NCBI GenBank assembly: GCA_910585865.1
Contig: CAJUGO010000009.1
Coordinates: forward strand, 4,009 to 68,008
Length of the DNA: 64,000 nt
DNA from: an uncultured Ruminococcus sp.
GTDB taxonomy: Bacteria > Bacillota > Clostridia > Oscillospirales > Acutalibacteraceae
Direction of reading: 5' to 3'
Shown: one piece after another, positions 43,212 through 52,160 of the stretch
How positions within the stretch are numbered: the stretch's first letter is position 1
Layout of the letters: each line of letters opens with the position of its first letter
Made by a program: the position numbers and the translations under genes
Notes under the pieces: generated by a model
The model's input: the letters and a program-made list of their open reading frames with translations, nothing else
Told to the model about the DNA's origin: nothing
Databases searched by the model: none

Positions 43212-44149
43212 TTTGATGCTCCGTTCAAAGTTTCTTCAGCCTGTGCAAACATTTCTTCAATCATCTCACGCGCCGGCTGTTCTTTTTTTACCATGCTTGC
43301 CACCTGACCTGCAAGAACCGTTCCCTGAGAAACATCTCCGTCTTTAACAGCTCTTCTGAGTCTGCCTATTCCCATATTCTCAAGCTCTTCATCAGAAACA
43401 TTTGCAGAGTCATATTCAGCCTTTGTATACTCACGGGTAAAAGAGTTACGGATAGAACGTACCGGATGTCCGAGCCGTTTTCCTGTTACAACCGTATCAA
43501 TGTCCTTTGCTTTAAGTATTTTATTTTTATATTCCTGAGAAATTGTACATTCATCTGCAACAAGAAATCTTGTGCCTACCTGTACGCCCGATGCTCCGAG
43601 CATAAATGCTGCTGCAATCTGTCTGCCGTCTGCAATTCCGCCCGCAGCGATAACCGGAATTGAAATAGCATCGACTACCTGAGGCACAAGCGCCATTGTA
43701 GTGAGATCACCCACATGGCCGCCTGATTCGCCTCCCTCCGCAACTACTGCAAAGGCACCGTTTTTCTCCATTTTTCTGGCAAGTGCAACGCTTGGCACAA
43801 CAGGAATAACTTTGATTCCTGCCTCAAGCCATTTTGGCATATATTTGCCGGGATTGCCTGCTCCGGTTGTGATAACCTTGATTCCCTCTTCAATCACAAC
43901 ATCGGAAACCTCATCTGCAAACGGGCTCATAAGCATAATGTTTACACCAAAAATTTTATCAGTCATTTCTTTGCATTTGCGGATTTCCTCACGAAGCTGT
44001 TCTCCGTTTGAATTCATTGCCGCAATTATGCCAAGACCGCCTGCATTTGAAACACCTGCCGCCAATGATGCATCAGCCACCCAAGCCATGCCGCCCTGAA
44101 ATATAGGAAACTCTAAACCAAGCGACTGGTCAATTACAGTAGATATCAT
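43199..44149 (-). CDS. fabK: Enoyl-ACP reductase II (FMN-dependent)
   Basis: A 316-residue FMN TIM-barrel flavoprotein that carries out the last reduction of each elongation cycle. It shows FPIFQGGMAWVADASLAAGVSNAGGLG, IKVIPVVPS, EGGESGGHVGDLTTM, AAGGIADGRQIAAAFMLGA and VQVGTRFLVADEC in order (quoted in part), which is the FabK/2-nitropropane dioxygenase pattern. The ATG at 44149 follows AAGGAG. As first gene of the operon it replaces FabI, so triclosan-insensitive elongation is expected. Confidence 0.95.
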   Translation of the reverse strand: MISTVIDQSLGLEFPIFQGGMAWVADASLAAGVSNAGGLGIIAAMNSNGEQLREEIRKCKEMTDKIFGVNIMLMSPFADEVSDVVIEEGIKVITTGAGNPGKYMPKWLEAGIKVIPVVPSVALARKMEKNGAFAVVAEGGESGGHVGDLTTMALVPQVVDAISIPVIAAGGIADGRQIAAAFMLGASGVQVGTRFLVADECTISQEYKNKILKAKDIDTVVTGKRLGHPVRSIRNSFTREYTKAEYDSANVSDEELENMGIGRLRRAVKDGDVSQGTVLAGQVASMVKKEQPAREMIEEMFAQAEETLNGASKWVR

Positions 44150-44196
44150 ATGTACATTCTCCTTTTCTTCAATATACTGCGCTTTCTTCAATAAAC

Positions 44197-44210
44197 AATC
44201 TTGCAAGATT
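44197..44210. repeat. 14-bp perfect palindrome in the fabK leader
   Basis: AATCTTGCAAGATT lies about 50 bases before fabK, between its promoter and start. Dyads in this position can bind a regulator, but it does not match the FapR or FabT consensus as I know them. Confidence 0.35.
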
Positions 44211-44276
44211 TCATTAATCCAAACAATCATCCATATGCACAGTTATAATAATTTAAAGTTATGGCATATCAAACTA

Positions 44277-44305
44277 ATACTAACTCAAAAGAATGTAAAA
44301 GTCAA
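44277..44305 (-). promoter_or_regulatory. Promoter of the fab-acc operon
   Basis: Minus-strand TTGACT (44305-44300), a 17-base spacer and TAGTAT (44282-44277). It lies about 130 bases before fabK, so the leader is fairly long. Confidence 0.65.
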
Positions 44306-44337
44306 TATATATGACCAATTTTTTGGAATCATATTAC

Positions 44338-44661
44338 TCAGCTGCAAAAATCCTCCAGTGCCTTTCTAAGCTTTTCTCTTCCGATTATTTCAATCCCCTT
44401 TTCAAGATACACAATATCTCCCTTAGGCAGATTATTGGCAGGAGTATCAGTCAGCATGTATGGTTTATCTTCGCCCTTTTTATACACAACAATACGATTG
44501 TTTTCGGCTTTTATTATAAAAACTTCTTCTGCATCAGTTTGCTCAATACTCGCCATGCTTTGCGAACTTGTGTTTTCAGCAGAGCTTACCGGGGCAAAAA
44601 AAACATTTATCATTAAACATATCATAACAATCGCACCCGTAATTCCAACAAGCCTTTTCAA
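44338..44661 (-). CDS. Secreted/anchored protein with BofC C-terminal-like domain
   Basis: A 107-residue protein. An N-terminal membrane or signal segment (LVGITGAIVMICLMINVFFA) is followed by a Ser/Glu linker and a small domain (FIIKAENNRIVVYKKGEDKPYML, ending GIEIIGREKLRKALEDFCS). The closing pattern resembles the C-terminal domain of BofC, a forespore protein that controls sigma-K processing, but the match is by eye. The start is probably TTG at 44661, because GGAGAGG lies 9 bases before it and touches the ATG at 44670 without spacing. Confidence 0.6.
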   Translation of the reverse strand: MKRLVGITGAIVMICLMINVFFAPVSSAENTSSQSMASIEQTDAEEVFIIKAENNRIVVYKKGEDKPYMLTDTPANNLPKGDIVYLEKGIEIIGREKLRKALEDFCS

Positions 44662-44942
44662 AAAATACATCCTCTCCAGATTGGTTTTACAAATAGTTTT
44701 ACCGTAATACGTAAGATTATACATTCAATAAATGACTTATAGAATTAGGATATTTAATCGTTGTTCTGTACAAACTGTTATTAGTATTACATAAAATTCA
44801 CCGCGTATTTTCTCATATTTTTTAATAAAAATTTGATTTAATATATTTATTTTTTCCATTTCTAGTGCTATAATATCTATTAATAGTGTATTTTTACTCT
44901 ATTTTTTGCAGACATATCATATATTCTAATTTAATACTTATG

Positions 44943-44964
44943 GTTTAACGGATACAGCCGTTAA
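44943..44964 (+). promoter_or_regulatory. Hairpin directly before the PBP ribosome binding site
   Basis: TTTAACGG and CCGTTAAA form a perfect 8-bp stem with a 6-base loop ending one or two bases before AAAGGAG. It may stabilise the message or limit access to the binding site. No T tract follows, so it is not a terminator. Confidence 0.45.
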
Positions 44965-44976
44965 AAAGGAGTAAAT

Positions 44977-47361
44977 ATGCGTAACAAACGAGAGACAGAC
45001 ATCAGTCAGTACACGGAACGCACTGCTTCAGCAGAAGGCAGTGAAAAAACTGATGGCGGAATAAAAAGGTTTTTTAAAGGATTAGGCAAATTTCTGCTTA
45101 CTATTTTCTCAGTTTGCTTTGTAGCTGTGTTTATTGCAGGAATATCACTTGCAATTTACATTTTTACACTTGCATCAGAGCCTACCGGTATTGACCTTAA
45201 AGCAAAATCCCTAAACCAGACCAGTTTTATTATGGTACAGGATGAAAAAACCGGAGAATTCAAACAGTATCAAACGCTTTACAGCACTGAAAACCGTATT
45301 TGGGTTGACAATCAGGATATACCTGAAGCCATGAAAAATGCTGTTATCGCAATTGAAGACAAGCGTTTTGAAGATCATCACGGTGTAGACTGGATGAGAA
45401 CTATGTCTGCTGTAGTAAGCCTTGCTACAGGCACAGATTCATACGGCGGCTCAACAATAACTCAGCAGCTCATAAAGAATATAACAGATGACAATGAGGT
45501 TTCCATCACCAGAAAACTACGTGAAATCTGCAAAGCTGTTAAACTGGAAAATGAATATACTAAGGATCAGATTCTTGAAGCTTATCTTAATGTTGTAAAC
45601 TTCGGCAACAGCTGTCAGGGTGTAGAGGCAGCAGCACAGCTGTACTTTGGAAAAAGTATTCAGGAATGTTCAATTGCCGAATGTGCTGCAATTGCAGGAA
45701 TAACTCAAAATCCTTCTTTATGGAATCCGCTTGTTTATCCTGAAAATAATAAACAGCGCCGCGAAGTCGTTCTGAATGAAATGTACGATCAGGAAAAAAT
45801 CTCAAAAAGTGAATTTGATCAGGCTATGAAAGAGTCAGAAACAATGACTTTTGTGGGATTCCAATCAACTAACGGCAATGACGATGATGACGAAAATCAA
45901 AATGTACAAAATTGGTATATTGATCAAGTATTCCGTGATCTTCAGCAGGATCTTGCTACCTACTACAACATCAGCGAAGAAGCCGCAGCTTCAAAACTTT
46001 ATACTGAAGGTCTGAAAATTTATTGCGCTATGGACGAGAAAATGCAGAATTACCTTGAAAATGCCGCTCTAAATATTGATAAAAGTTATGATCCCGAATT
46101 ACAGATAGCCTCAACAATTATGGGATTTGACGGACGTGTAATTGCCACGGTCGGAAGCTCAACAAAAAAAGAAGGAGCTCTGGGATGGGATAGATCTTAT
46201 CAGTCATCATTACAGCCGGGTTCATCCATCAAACCTGTAATAGTTTATCCTTATGCAATTAATGAAAAACTCCTGTATTATTCATCAATGATTTTAGACG
46301 AACCTCTGGATAATTATAAAGAAGTCGACGGTCAGCTCGTTTCGGGTCCTGACAACGCCTATCCGGGATATAAGGGCAATATGTCCCTGCCGGATGCTAT
46401 TGAGTGGTCTTCAAACGCCACCGCAGTTCAGGCTATGGTTCTTATAGGAGGTCCGAGCGTAGCTTACGAACAGGCTGTAACAAAAATGGGATTTTCTCAT
46501 CTGTCTGAACAGGATGCACAAAACACAGGTGCACTTTCCATAGGAGGTATGAACGGCGGCGTTACAGTCAGAGAAATGGCTGCTGCATACACGTATCTCG
46601 GAAACGGCGGACTGTATTATAAACCATATACCTACTACTATGTAACCGATTCGGAAGACAATATAATTATTGACAACCGCGATGCAATTCCAAAACAGGT
46701 TTATTCGGCTGAAACAGCAGGAATTATGAACAGACTACTTCACTATAATGTAGAAAACAGTGCTCATACAAATGCCCACTATGCCAGAATTTCGGGATGG
46801 GATATCATCGGAAAAACCGGTACAACCGATAAAGATAAAGATTCATGGTTCTGCGGTGCATCTCCATATGCAGTAATGGCAACCTGGTGCGGCTTTGATA
46901 ATCCAGATACCATTTCCGGAACAGGAAAAACTGTTTCAGCTGCATTTTTCTCAAAAGTAATGGGTGAGTACCTGAAAGACAGGGAGCAAAAGGAATATAA
47001 AATTCCTGATACCCTGATTGAGGCACAATACAACCCCTACACCGGACTTATTGTTTCAACCGATAATGCATACGGCAAGTATATCGGCTATTATACCGAA
47101 GACAATATGCCGTCATTCGGAGGTTCATACATCTATGATAATGATGATAATTCCTATTATGAGCCTTCCGATGATGATAACAACGATTATCCCAATGAAA
47201 ATTATACAAATCCTGTCAGCGACGGCGACGGTGGTTCAAGCAATGGAAACAGTGATAACGGCAGCAGCTCAAGCGACGGCGGCAGTGATATAAGCGGAGA
47301 TAACAGCGGCGGAGAATCCCAGGGATCAGCTCCGGACGGATCGGACGCTTCTGAAGAATAA
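44977..47361 (+). CDS. Class A penicillin-binding protein (PBP1A family)
   Basis: A 794-residue peptidoglycan synthase. A short cytosolic tail is followed by one membrane helix (residues ~38-65). The GT51 glycosyltransferase domain has EDKRFEDHHGVDW (catalytic Glu127) and GGSTITQQLIKN. The transpeptidase domain has PGSSIKP (nucleophile Ser near 417), SSNA and KTGTT (near 613). The last ~75 residues are Asp/Asn/Ser/Gly-rich (SNGNSDNGSSSSDGGSD) and probably disordered outside the cell. AAAGGAG precedes the ATG. Confidence 0.95.
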   Translation: MRNKRETDISQYTERTASAEGSEKTDGGIKRFFKGLGKFLLTIFSVCFVAVFIAGISLAIYIFTLASEPTGIDLKAKSLNQTSFIMVQDEKTGEFKQYQTLYSTENRIWVDNQDIPEAMKNAVIAIEDKRFEDHHGVDWMRTMSAVVSLATGTDSYGGSTITQQLIKNITDDNEVSITRKLREICKAVKLENEYTKDQILEAYLNVVNFGNSCQGVEAAAQLYFGKSIQECSIAECAAIAGITQNPSLWNPLVYPENNKQRREVVLNEMYDQEKISKSEFDQAMKESETMTFVGFQSTNGNDDDDENQNVQNWYIDQVFRDLQQDLATYYNISEEAAASKLYTEGLKIYCAMDEKMQNYLENAALNIDKSYDPELQIASTIMGFDGRVIATVGSSTKKEGALGWDRSYQSSLQPGSSIKPVIVYPYAINEKLLYYSSMILDEPLDNYKEVDGQLVSGPDNAYPGYKGNMSLPDAIEWSSNATAVQAMVLIGGPSVAYEQAVTKMGFSHLSEQDAQNTGALSIGGMNGGVTVREMAAAYTYLGNGGLYYKPYTYYYVTDSEDNIIIDNRDAIPKQVYSAETAGIMNRLLHYNVENSAHTNAHYARISGWDIIGKTGTTDKDKDSWFCGASPYAVMATWCGFDNPDTISGTGKTVSAAFFSKVMGEYLKDREQKEYKIPDTLIEAQYNPYTGLIVSTDNAYGKYIGYYTEDNMPSFGGSYIYDNDDNSYYEPSDDDNNDYPNENYTNPVSDGDGGSSNGNSDNGSSSSDGGSDISGDNSGGESQGSAPDGSDASEE

Positions 47362-47413
47362 ATACATTTAACTGGGTTATTAACCTAAACTTTGAAAGGA
47401 AAGGTTTTTAGAT

Positions 47414-48649
47414 ATGGTTTCAATAGCAATTATGGGTCATGGTGTTGTAGGCTCAGGCGTAGCCGAGATTTTCACAACACACAAGCAAAAGCTTTTTGCA
47501 AGCATAGGCGAAGAAGTTTATGTAAAGAAAATTCTTGATTTGCGTGAATTTCCCGACAGCCCGCTTGCAGACAGATTTACGAAAAACTTTGACGACATTA
47601 TTAATGATTTAGAAATTAGAGTTGTTGTCGAAGTTATGGGCGGTCTTAACCCTGCCTATGATTATGTAAAAAGATGTCTTAAATCCGGCAAAAGCGTAGT
47701 AACCTCCAACAAAGAGCTTGTTGCAGCTCACGGTGCTGAACTGCTTGCAATTGCCAAAGAAGAAAATGTAAACTTTCTCTTTGAAGCATCGGTAGGAGGC
47801 GGTATTCCGATAATCCGCCCCATGAATCAATGTCTTGTTGCAAATATTGTTGATGAAATTGCAGGTATTTTAAACGGCACAACAAACTTTATATTAACTA
47901 AAATGATAGAAGACGGTATGCAGTTTGACGACGCATTAAAACTTGCTCAGGAACTTGGCTTTGCCGAAAGAAATCCTGCTGCTGACATCGAAGGTCATGA
48001 CGCATGCCGCAAGATCTGTATCCTGGCTTCTCTCGCCTTTGGCAAACATGTTTATCCAGAGTCAGTACATACAGAAGGTATCACAAAAATAACGCTTGAT
48101 GACGTAAGATATGCTGAGGCATTTTCCAGCGTAATCAAGCTTATCGGCAAAGTAAAACGTCTTAAAAACGGAAAAATTGATATTATAGTTGCACCGATGC
48201 TTGTTCCAAATAAGAGCCAGCTTGCAAATATTGATTATGAATTTAACGGCATTATGGTAAGAGGCGACTGCACCGGTGATGTTGTGTTCTATGGTAAGGG
48301 AGCAGGAAAACTGCCTACAGCAAGTGCAGTTGTTGCTGATGTAATTGACTGCTGCAAACACCTTAAAACAAGAAAATATCTCTTCTGGGCAGACGGAAAC
48401 GGACAAAATATCATTTCATCCGAAGAGTCTGTAAGTGCAATGTATGTGCGTGCTCAGGGTGAAGATATAATCTCAAAGGCAGAAAAGTTGTTTGGCGGTG
48501 TCACCATCATTTCTAAGGACGGCTCACCTGACTGTGAAAAAGCATTTGTAGTCAAAGAAATGCCTTACGGTGAGTTTACTGAAAAAATATCTGATCTTAA
48601 GAGTGACAATATCACAATTCTTTCAACAATTCGTATCGGTGATTTATAA
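47414..48649 (+). CDS. hom: Homoserine dehydrogenase
   Basis: A 411-residue NAD(P)-dependent enzyme reducing aspartate semialdehyde to homoserine on the threonine/methionine branch. Landmarks are the Rossmann GHGVVGSGVAE, VTSNKELVAAHG, ASVGGGIPIIRPM, LNGTTNFILTKM and the catalytic AERNPAADIEGHDACRK. The C-terminal ~85 residues have an ACT-like look. Its neighbour lysC starts 25 bases later, so the two feed one pathway. Confidence 0.96.
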   Translation: MVSIAIMGHGVVGSGVAEIFTTHKQKLFASIGEEVYVKKILDLREFPDSPLADRFTKNFDDIINDLEIRVVVEVMGGLNPAYDYVKRCLKSGKSVVTSNKELVAAHGAELLAIAKEENVNFLFEASVGGGIPIIRPMNQCLVANIVDEIAGILNGTTNFILTKMIEDGMQFDDALKLAQELGFAERNPAADIEGHDACRKICILASLAFGKHVYPESVHTEGITKITLDDVRYAEAFSSVIKLIGKVKRLKNGKIDIIVAPMLVPNKSQLANIDYEFNGIMVRGDCTGDVVFYGKGAGKLPTASAVVADVIDCCKHLKTRKYLFWADGNGQNIISSEESVSAMYVRAQGEDIISKAEKLFGGVTIISKDGSPDCEKAFVVKEMPYGEFTEKISDLKSDNITILSTIRIGDL

Positions 48650-48674
48650 TATAACAAGAGGGAGTAATCAGCAG

Positions 48675-49880
48675 ATGAGTTTGATAGTTCAAAAATTCGG
48701 CGGCAGTTCTGTTGCCAATGCCGAGCGTGTTATGAATGTTGCTTCAATAGTAACAGACACATATAAAAAGGGCAACGACGTTGTTGTTGTTGTATCCGCT
48801 CAGGGCGATACAACAGATGACCTGATTGAAAAAGCAAACGAAATTAATCCGAATGCATCAAGAAGAGAAAAAGATATGCTTCTTGCGGCAGGCGAACAGA
48901 TTTCAATTTCGTTACTTGCAATGGCAATTGAAAAACTGGGATTCCATGCAGTTTCTTTGCTTGGCTGGCAGGCAGGCTTTAATACAAGCTCTGCTCATAC
49001 TAGTGCAAGAATCAGAAATGTTGATCCGTCAAGAATTAAAAGAGAGCTTGACAAAAAAAATATTGTAATTGTTGCAGGTTTCCAGGGCATATCAAAATAC
49101 GGTGATATTACAACCTTGGGCAGAGGCGGATCAGACACAAGTGCAGTTGCTATCGCGGCATCAATGCATGCAGATTTGTGTCAGATTTTTACAGACGTTG
49201 AGGGTGTATATACAGCTGACCCGAGAAAAATCGCCAATGCAAAAAAATTAAAAGAAATTTCATATGATGAAATGCTTGAACTTGCTACGTTAGGTGCACA
49301 GGTTCTTAATAATCGTTCAGTCGAAATGGCTAAAAAATATAATATCGAGCTTGAAGTACTTTCAAGTATGACAAAGGCTTCCGGTACAATTGTAAAGGAG
49401 AAAACTAAAATGGAAAAAATGTTAATCAGCGGTGTTGCTAAAGATACGGATGTTGCAAGAATTTCTGTTACAGGTATTCCAAATCTTCCTGGTCTTGCAT
49501 TTAAAATGTTCTCAAAGCTTTCTGCAAAGGATATCAATGTCGATATTATTCTTCAGTCAATCGGCCACGACGGCAAAAAGGATATCAGCTTTACCGTTGC
49601 AAAAAGCAGAGGAAATGAAGCAGTTGACTGCTTAAAGGAATATGTTGAAAATCTTGGCGCAGAAGATGTTTTATATGACGATAAGGTTGCCAAAATTTCT
49701 ATTGTAGGTGCAGGCATGGAAAGCCATGCAGGCGTTGCAACCAAGATGTTTGAAGCACTTTATGATGCTCAGATTAATATTCAGATGATCAGCACAAGCG
49801 AAATCAAGGTTTCAGTACTTATTGACGCAATTGACGCTGACAAGGCTGTAAGCGCTATTCACTCTAAGTTTTTTGACTGA
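48675..49880 (+). CDS. lysC: Aspartate kinase with two ACT domains
   Basis: A 401-residue aspartokinase, first step to lysine, threonine and methionine. It shows VQKFGGSSVANAERV at the start, the GRGGSDTSAVAIA ATP/aspartate loop, and the FTDVEGVYTADPRKI substrate segment. Two ACT domains (from ~residue 250: VARISVTGIPNLPGLAFKMF and KISIVGAGMESHAGVATKMF) give amino acid feedback. The ATG at 48675 follows GAGGGAGTAATCAGCAG and matches the family start; upstream frame ATGs lie inside hom. It contains a likely internal start for a separate beta subunit. Confidence 0.96.
   Translation: MSLIVQKFGGSSVANAERVMNVASIVTDTYKKGNDVVVVVSAQGDTTDDLIEKANEINPNASRREKDMLLAAGEQISISLLAMAIEKLGFHAVSLLGWQAGFNTSSAHTSARIRNVDPSRIKRELDKKNIVIVAGFQGISKYGDITTLGRGGSDTSAVAIAASMHADLCQIFTDVEGVYTADPRKIANAKKLKEISYDEMLELATLGAQVLNNRSVEMAKKYNIELEVLSSMTKASGTIVKEKTKMEKMLISGVAKDTDVARISVTGIPNLPGLAFKMFSKLSAKDINVDIILQSIGHDGKKDISFTVAKSRGNEAVDCLKEYVENLGAEDVLYDDKVAKISIVGAGMESHAGVATKMFEALYDAQINIQMISTSEIKVSVLIDAIDADKAVSAIHSKFFD
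49410..49880 (+). CDS. Probable internal product: aspartokinase beta (ACT-only) subunit
   Basis: Within lysC, AAAGGAG (49394-49400) lies 9 bases before an in-frame ATG at 49410, exactly at the junction between the kinase and the first ACT domain (MEKMLISGVAKDTDVARIS). A 156-residue product would contain both ACT domains. Bacillus subtilis LysC is known to make such a beta subunit from an internal start, so this is a likely second product, not a separate gene. Confidence 0.55.
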   Translation: MEKMLISGVAKDTDVARISVTGIPNLPGLAFKMFSKLSAKDINVDIILQSIGHDGKKDISFTVAKSRGNEAVDCLKEYVENLGAEDVLYDDKVAKISIVGAGMESHAGVATKMFEALYDAQINIQMISTSEIKVSVLIDAIDADKAVSAIHSKFFD

Positions 49881-49895
49881 TACTCATATAACCCC

Positions 49896-49935
49896 AACCG
49901 CCTTGAGCTGCTGGATTCAGCAGCTCAAGGCGGTT
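49896..49935 (+). terminator. Terminator of the hom-lysC operon
   Basis: AACCGCCTTGAGCTGCTG and its exact complement form an 18-bp stem with a 4-base loop, 16 bases after lysC. The T tract is short. Confidence 0.88.
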
Positions 49936-50071
49936 TGAATTTATGTAGAACTGCCGTAAAACGACCTGTCAAATTAGTATTATGAAACATTTTTGATACA
50001 AATATGATATAATATAATCTTTACTGATGCAAATAATCAAAAACAATTTTTAAAAAAATGGGGCGGCAAAA

Positions 50072-50725
50072 ATGACAAATATTCTGATTGTTGAAGATGA
50101 AATTACAATATCAAATCTGATAAAAATGGCACTTGAAAAGCACGGATATAAATGCGAATGTGCATATGACGGAGAATCAGGAGCAGATATGATTGAAAAT
50201 AAACGTTTTGATCTTATTTTGCTTGATATAATGCTGCCAAAAATCAGCGGTTTTGAACTTATAGAATACATTAACAGCTTTGATATTCCTGTTATTTTTA
50301 TAACTGCTAAGAGCGATATAACCAGCAGAGTAAAAGGACTTAATCTGGGTGCTGATGATTATATTACAAAACCATTTGATATTTCTGAGCTTCAGGCAAG
50401 GGTTGACGCTGTGCTCCGCCGCTACAGCAAATCATCAGCAAACATTTATGTTAATAATATCCATATTAATACAGAATCAAGAATTGTAACGAAAGACGGT
50501 GTACCTGTTGATTTAACACTAAAGGAGTACGAAATTCTTTTGATGTTTATAAAAAACAAAAATATAGCCCTGTACCGTGAAATGATTTATGAAAAGGTAT
50601 GGGATGAACCGTATATGGGCGATACAAGAACAGTAGACTTGCACATTCAGCGACTCAGAAAAAAGCTGGATTTAAAAGATAACATCCAATCTGTATACAA
50701 AGTCGGTTACCGGTTTGTTGAATAG
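50072..50725 (+). CDS. OmpR-family response regulator
   Basis: A 217-residue two-component regulator. The receiver domain has VEDE (acidic pocket), phosphorylation site Asp52 in LILLDIMLP, Thr in FITAKS and Lys in DDYITKPF. The C-terminal winged helix (residues ~120-217) has VDLTLKEYEILLMF, YEKVWDEPYMGDTRTVDLHIQRLRKKL and YKVGYRFVE in order. The sensor kinase follows 10 bases downstream. Confidence 0.96.
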   Translation: MTNILIVEDEITISNLIKMALEKHGYKCECAYDGESGADMIENKRFDLILLDIMLPKISGFELIEYINSFDIPVIFITAKSDITSRVKGLNLGADDYITKPFDISELQARVDAVLRRYSKSSANIYVNNIHINTESRIVTKDGVPVDLTLKEYEILLMFIKNKNIALYREMIYEKVWDEPYMGDTRTVDLHIQRLRKKLDLKDNIQSVYKVGYRFVE

Positions 50726-50735
50726 AGGAAAAACT

Positions 50736-52160
50736 ATGAAATTTGCATGGAAAATATTTTTTATTTCATTTCTCATTATTATAATTTCCTTTGGTGTAGG
50801 TGGTTTTCTTCTTGTGAACTCAGTATTCACGACCTCACTAAACAATAAAATTCAGTCTGTCCGCGATTCCAACAGCTATATAACAGCATCCCTTTATGCC
50901 ATAGTTAAAAATGCCGAGACCATAAGCAACAATAACAATTATTTAAAATATACAGCTGAAAACTTTGCCGATCAGGTTGCAAAGAGCAGTTCTGCAACAA
51001 AGGTACGGATAGGAAATATCAACAGCGTCAGTTTCTATGACGAAAATTCATTTGTTAATAAACTTCACTACAACAGCAGAGGACATAAAATAATTAATCG
51101 TGACAGCAAGAACTACATTCAGGTGGTCAGTAAAATTTATCTTATAGACGGAAGCTGCTATATAGAAAGTCTTGAAAATATAACTGAAATTTATCAGAGC
51201 CGAGATGCATACTGCCGCATTTATCAGATTATTCTAATCGGAGTCGCTCTGTTTGCATCTATTGTACTTGTGATTTTCTCACACTTTATAACCAGGCCTC
51301 TTGTGAGACTTTCAACTGTTTCAAAGGAGATTGCTGAAGGCAATTTTTCAAAAAGAGCCGAGGTCGGTAAAAGAATTATAAAAACCAAGGAAATACAGGA
51401 GTTGTCATACAACTTTAACACAATGGCGGAACACGTTGAAGAATATATTGAAAAACTAAAGGATGCCGCTCAAAGAAGAGACAACTTTGTTGCTGATTTT
51501 ACTCATGAACTGAAAACACCTCTGACTTCGGTGATCGGATATGCTGACATGATGCGTTCATATGAACTTGATGCAAAACAGCGGCGCGAATGTGCAGATT
51601 ACATCTATAAAGAAGGAAAACGCCTTGAAGCATTGTCACTGAATTTGCTTAACCTCATTATACTAAAAAAGGATAAAATAAATCTTGTACCTGTTAAAAC
51701 TGATACAATTGTCATTGAAACAGGCAATTCAGTAATATTTCTTTTGAAAAAATACAAAGTAAAGCTAGAAACAGACTTTGAACATGCCTCAATTAAAGTT
51801 GAACCTTCACTGATAAAAACACTTCTTTACAATTTGATTGATAACGCCTGCAAAGCGTCTGAAAAAGGTCAGGTAATTACTCTTAAAGGCTATTGCGAAA
51901 ACGAACGATACCGTTTTGTTGTATCCGATACCGGGACCGGCATCCCTGCTGATGAACTTGAAAAAATTACCGAACCTTTTTATATGGTTGATAAATCAAG
52001 GGCACGAAGCATGGGCGGTGCAGGATTAGGTCTTGCACTATGCAATGAAATTGCAAAACTTCACGGTTCAGCGCTTACTATTGACAGTGTACCGGGAAAA
52101 GGAACTTCTGTCAGCTTCACATTGGAAATTTGTCGTGCACAGGAGGCAGAATATGAATAA
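50736..52160 (+). CDS. Sensor histidine kinase
   Basis: A 474-residue membrane kinase. Two membrane helices (residues ~5-27 and ~155-180) flank an outside sensor domain. A HAMP linker follows (TRPLVRLSTVSKEIAEGNF), then the H-box DFTHELKTPLTSVIGY with His257, the N-box LIDNACKAS, G1 DTGTGIP and G2 GGAGLGLALC. The ATG at 50736 follows GAGGAAAAACT. It overlaps the next gene by 8 bases. Confidence 0.95.
   Translation: MKFAWKIFFISFLIIIISFGVGGFLLVNSVFTTSLNNKIQSVRDSNSYITASLYAIVKNAETISNNNNYLKYTAENFADQVAKSSSATKVRIGNINSVSFYDENSFVNKLHYNSRGHKIINRDSKNYIQVVSKIYLIDGSCYIESLENITEIYQSRDAYCRIYQIILIGVALFASIVLVIFSHFITRPLVRLSTVSKEIAEGNFSKRAEVGKRIIKTKEIQELSYNFNTMAEHVEEYIEKLKDAAQRRDNFVADFTHELKTPLTSVIGYADMMRSYELDAKQRRECADYIYKEGKRLEALSLNLLNLIILKKDKINLVPVKTDTIVIETGNSVIFLLKKYKVKLETDFEHASIKVEPSLIKTLLYNLIDNACKASEKGQVITLKGYCENERYRFVVSDTGTGIPADELEKITEPFYMVDKSRARSMGGAGLGLALCNEIAKLHGSALTIDSVPGKGTSVSFTLEICRAQEAEYE

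Noticed and set aside
44277..44330. FapR or FabT box at the fab promoter
   Set aside because: TTAGTATTAGTTTGA near the -10 box resembles only half of either consensus, so no regulator is named.
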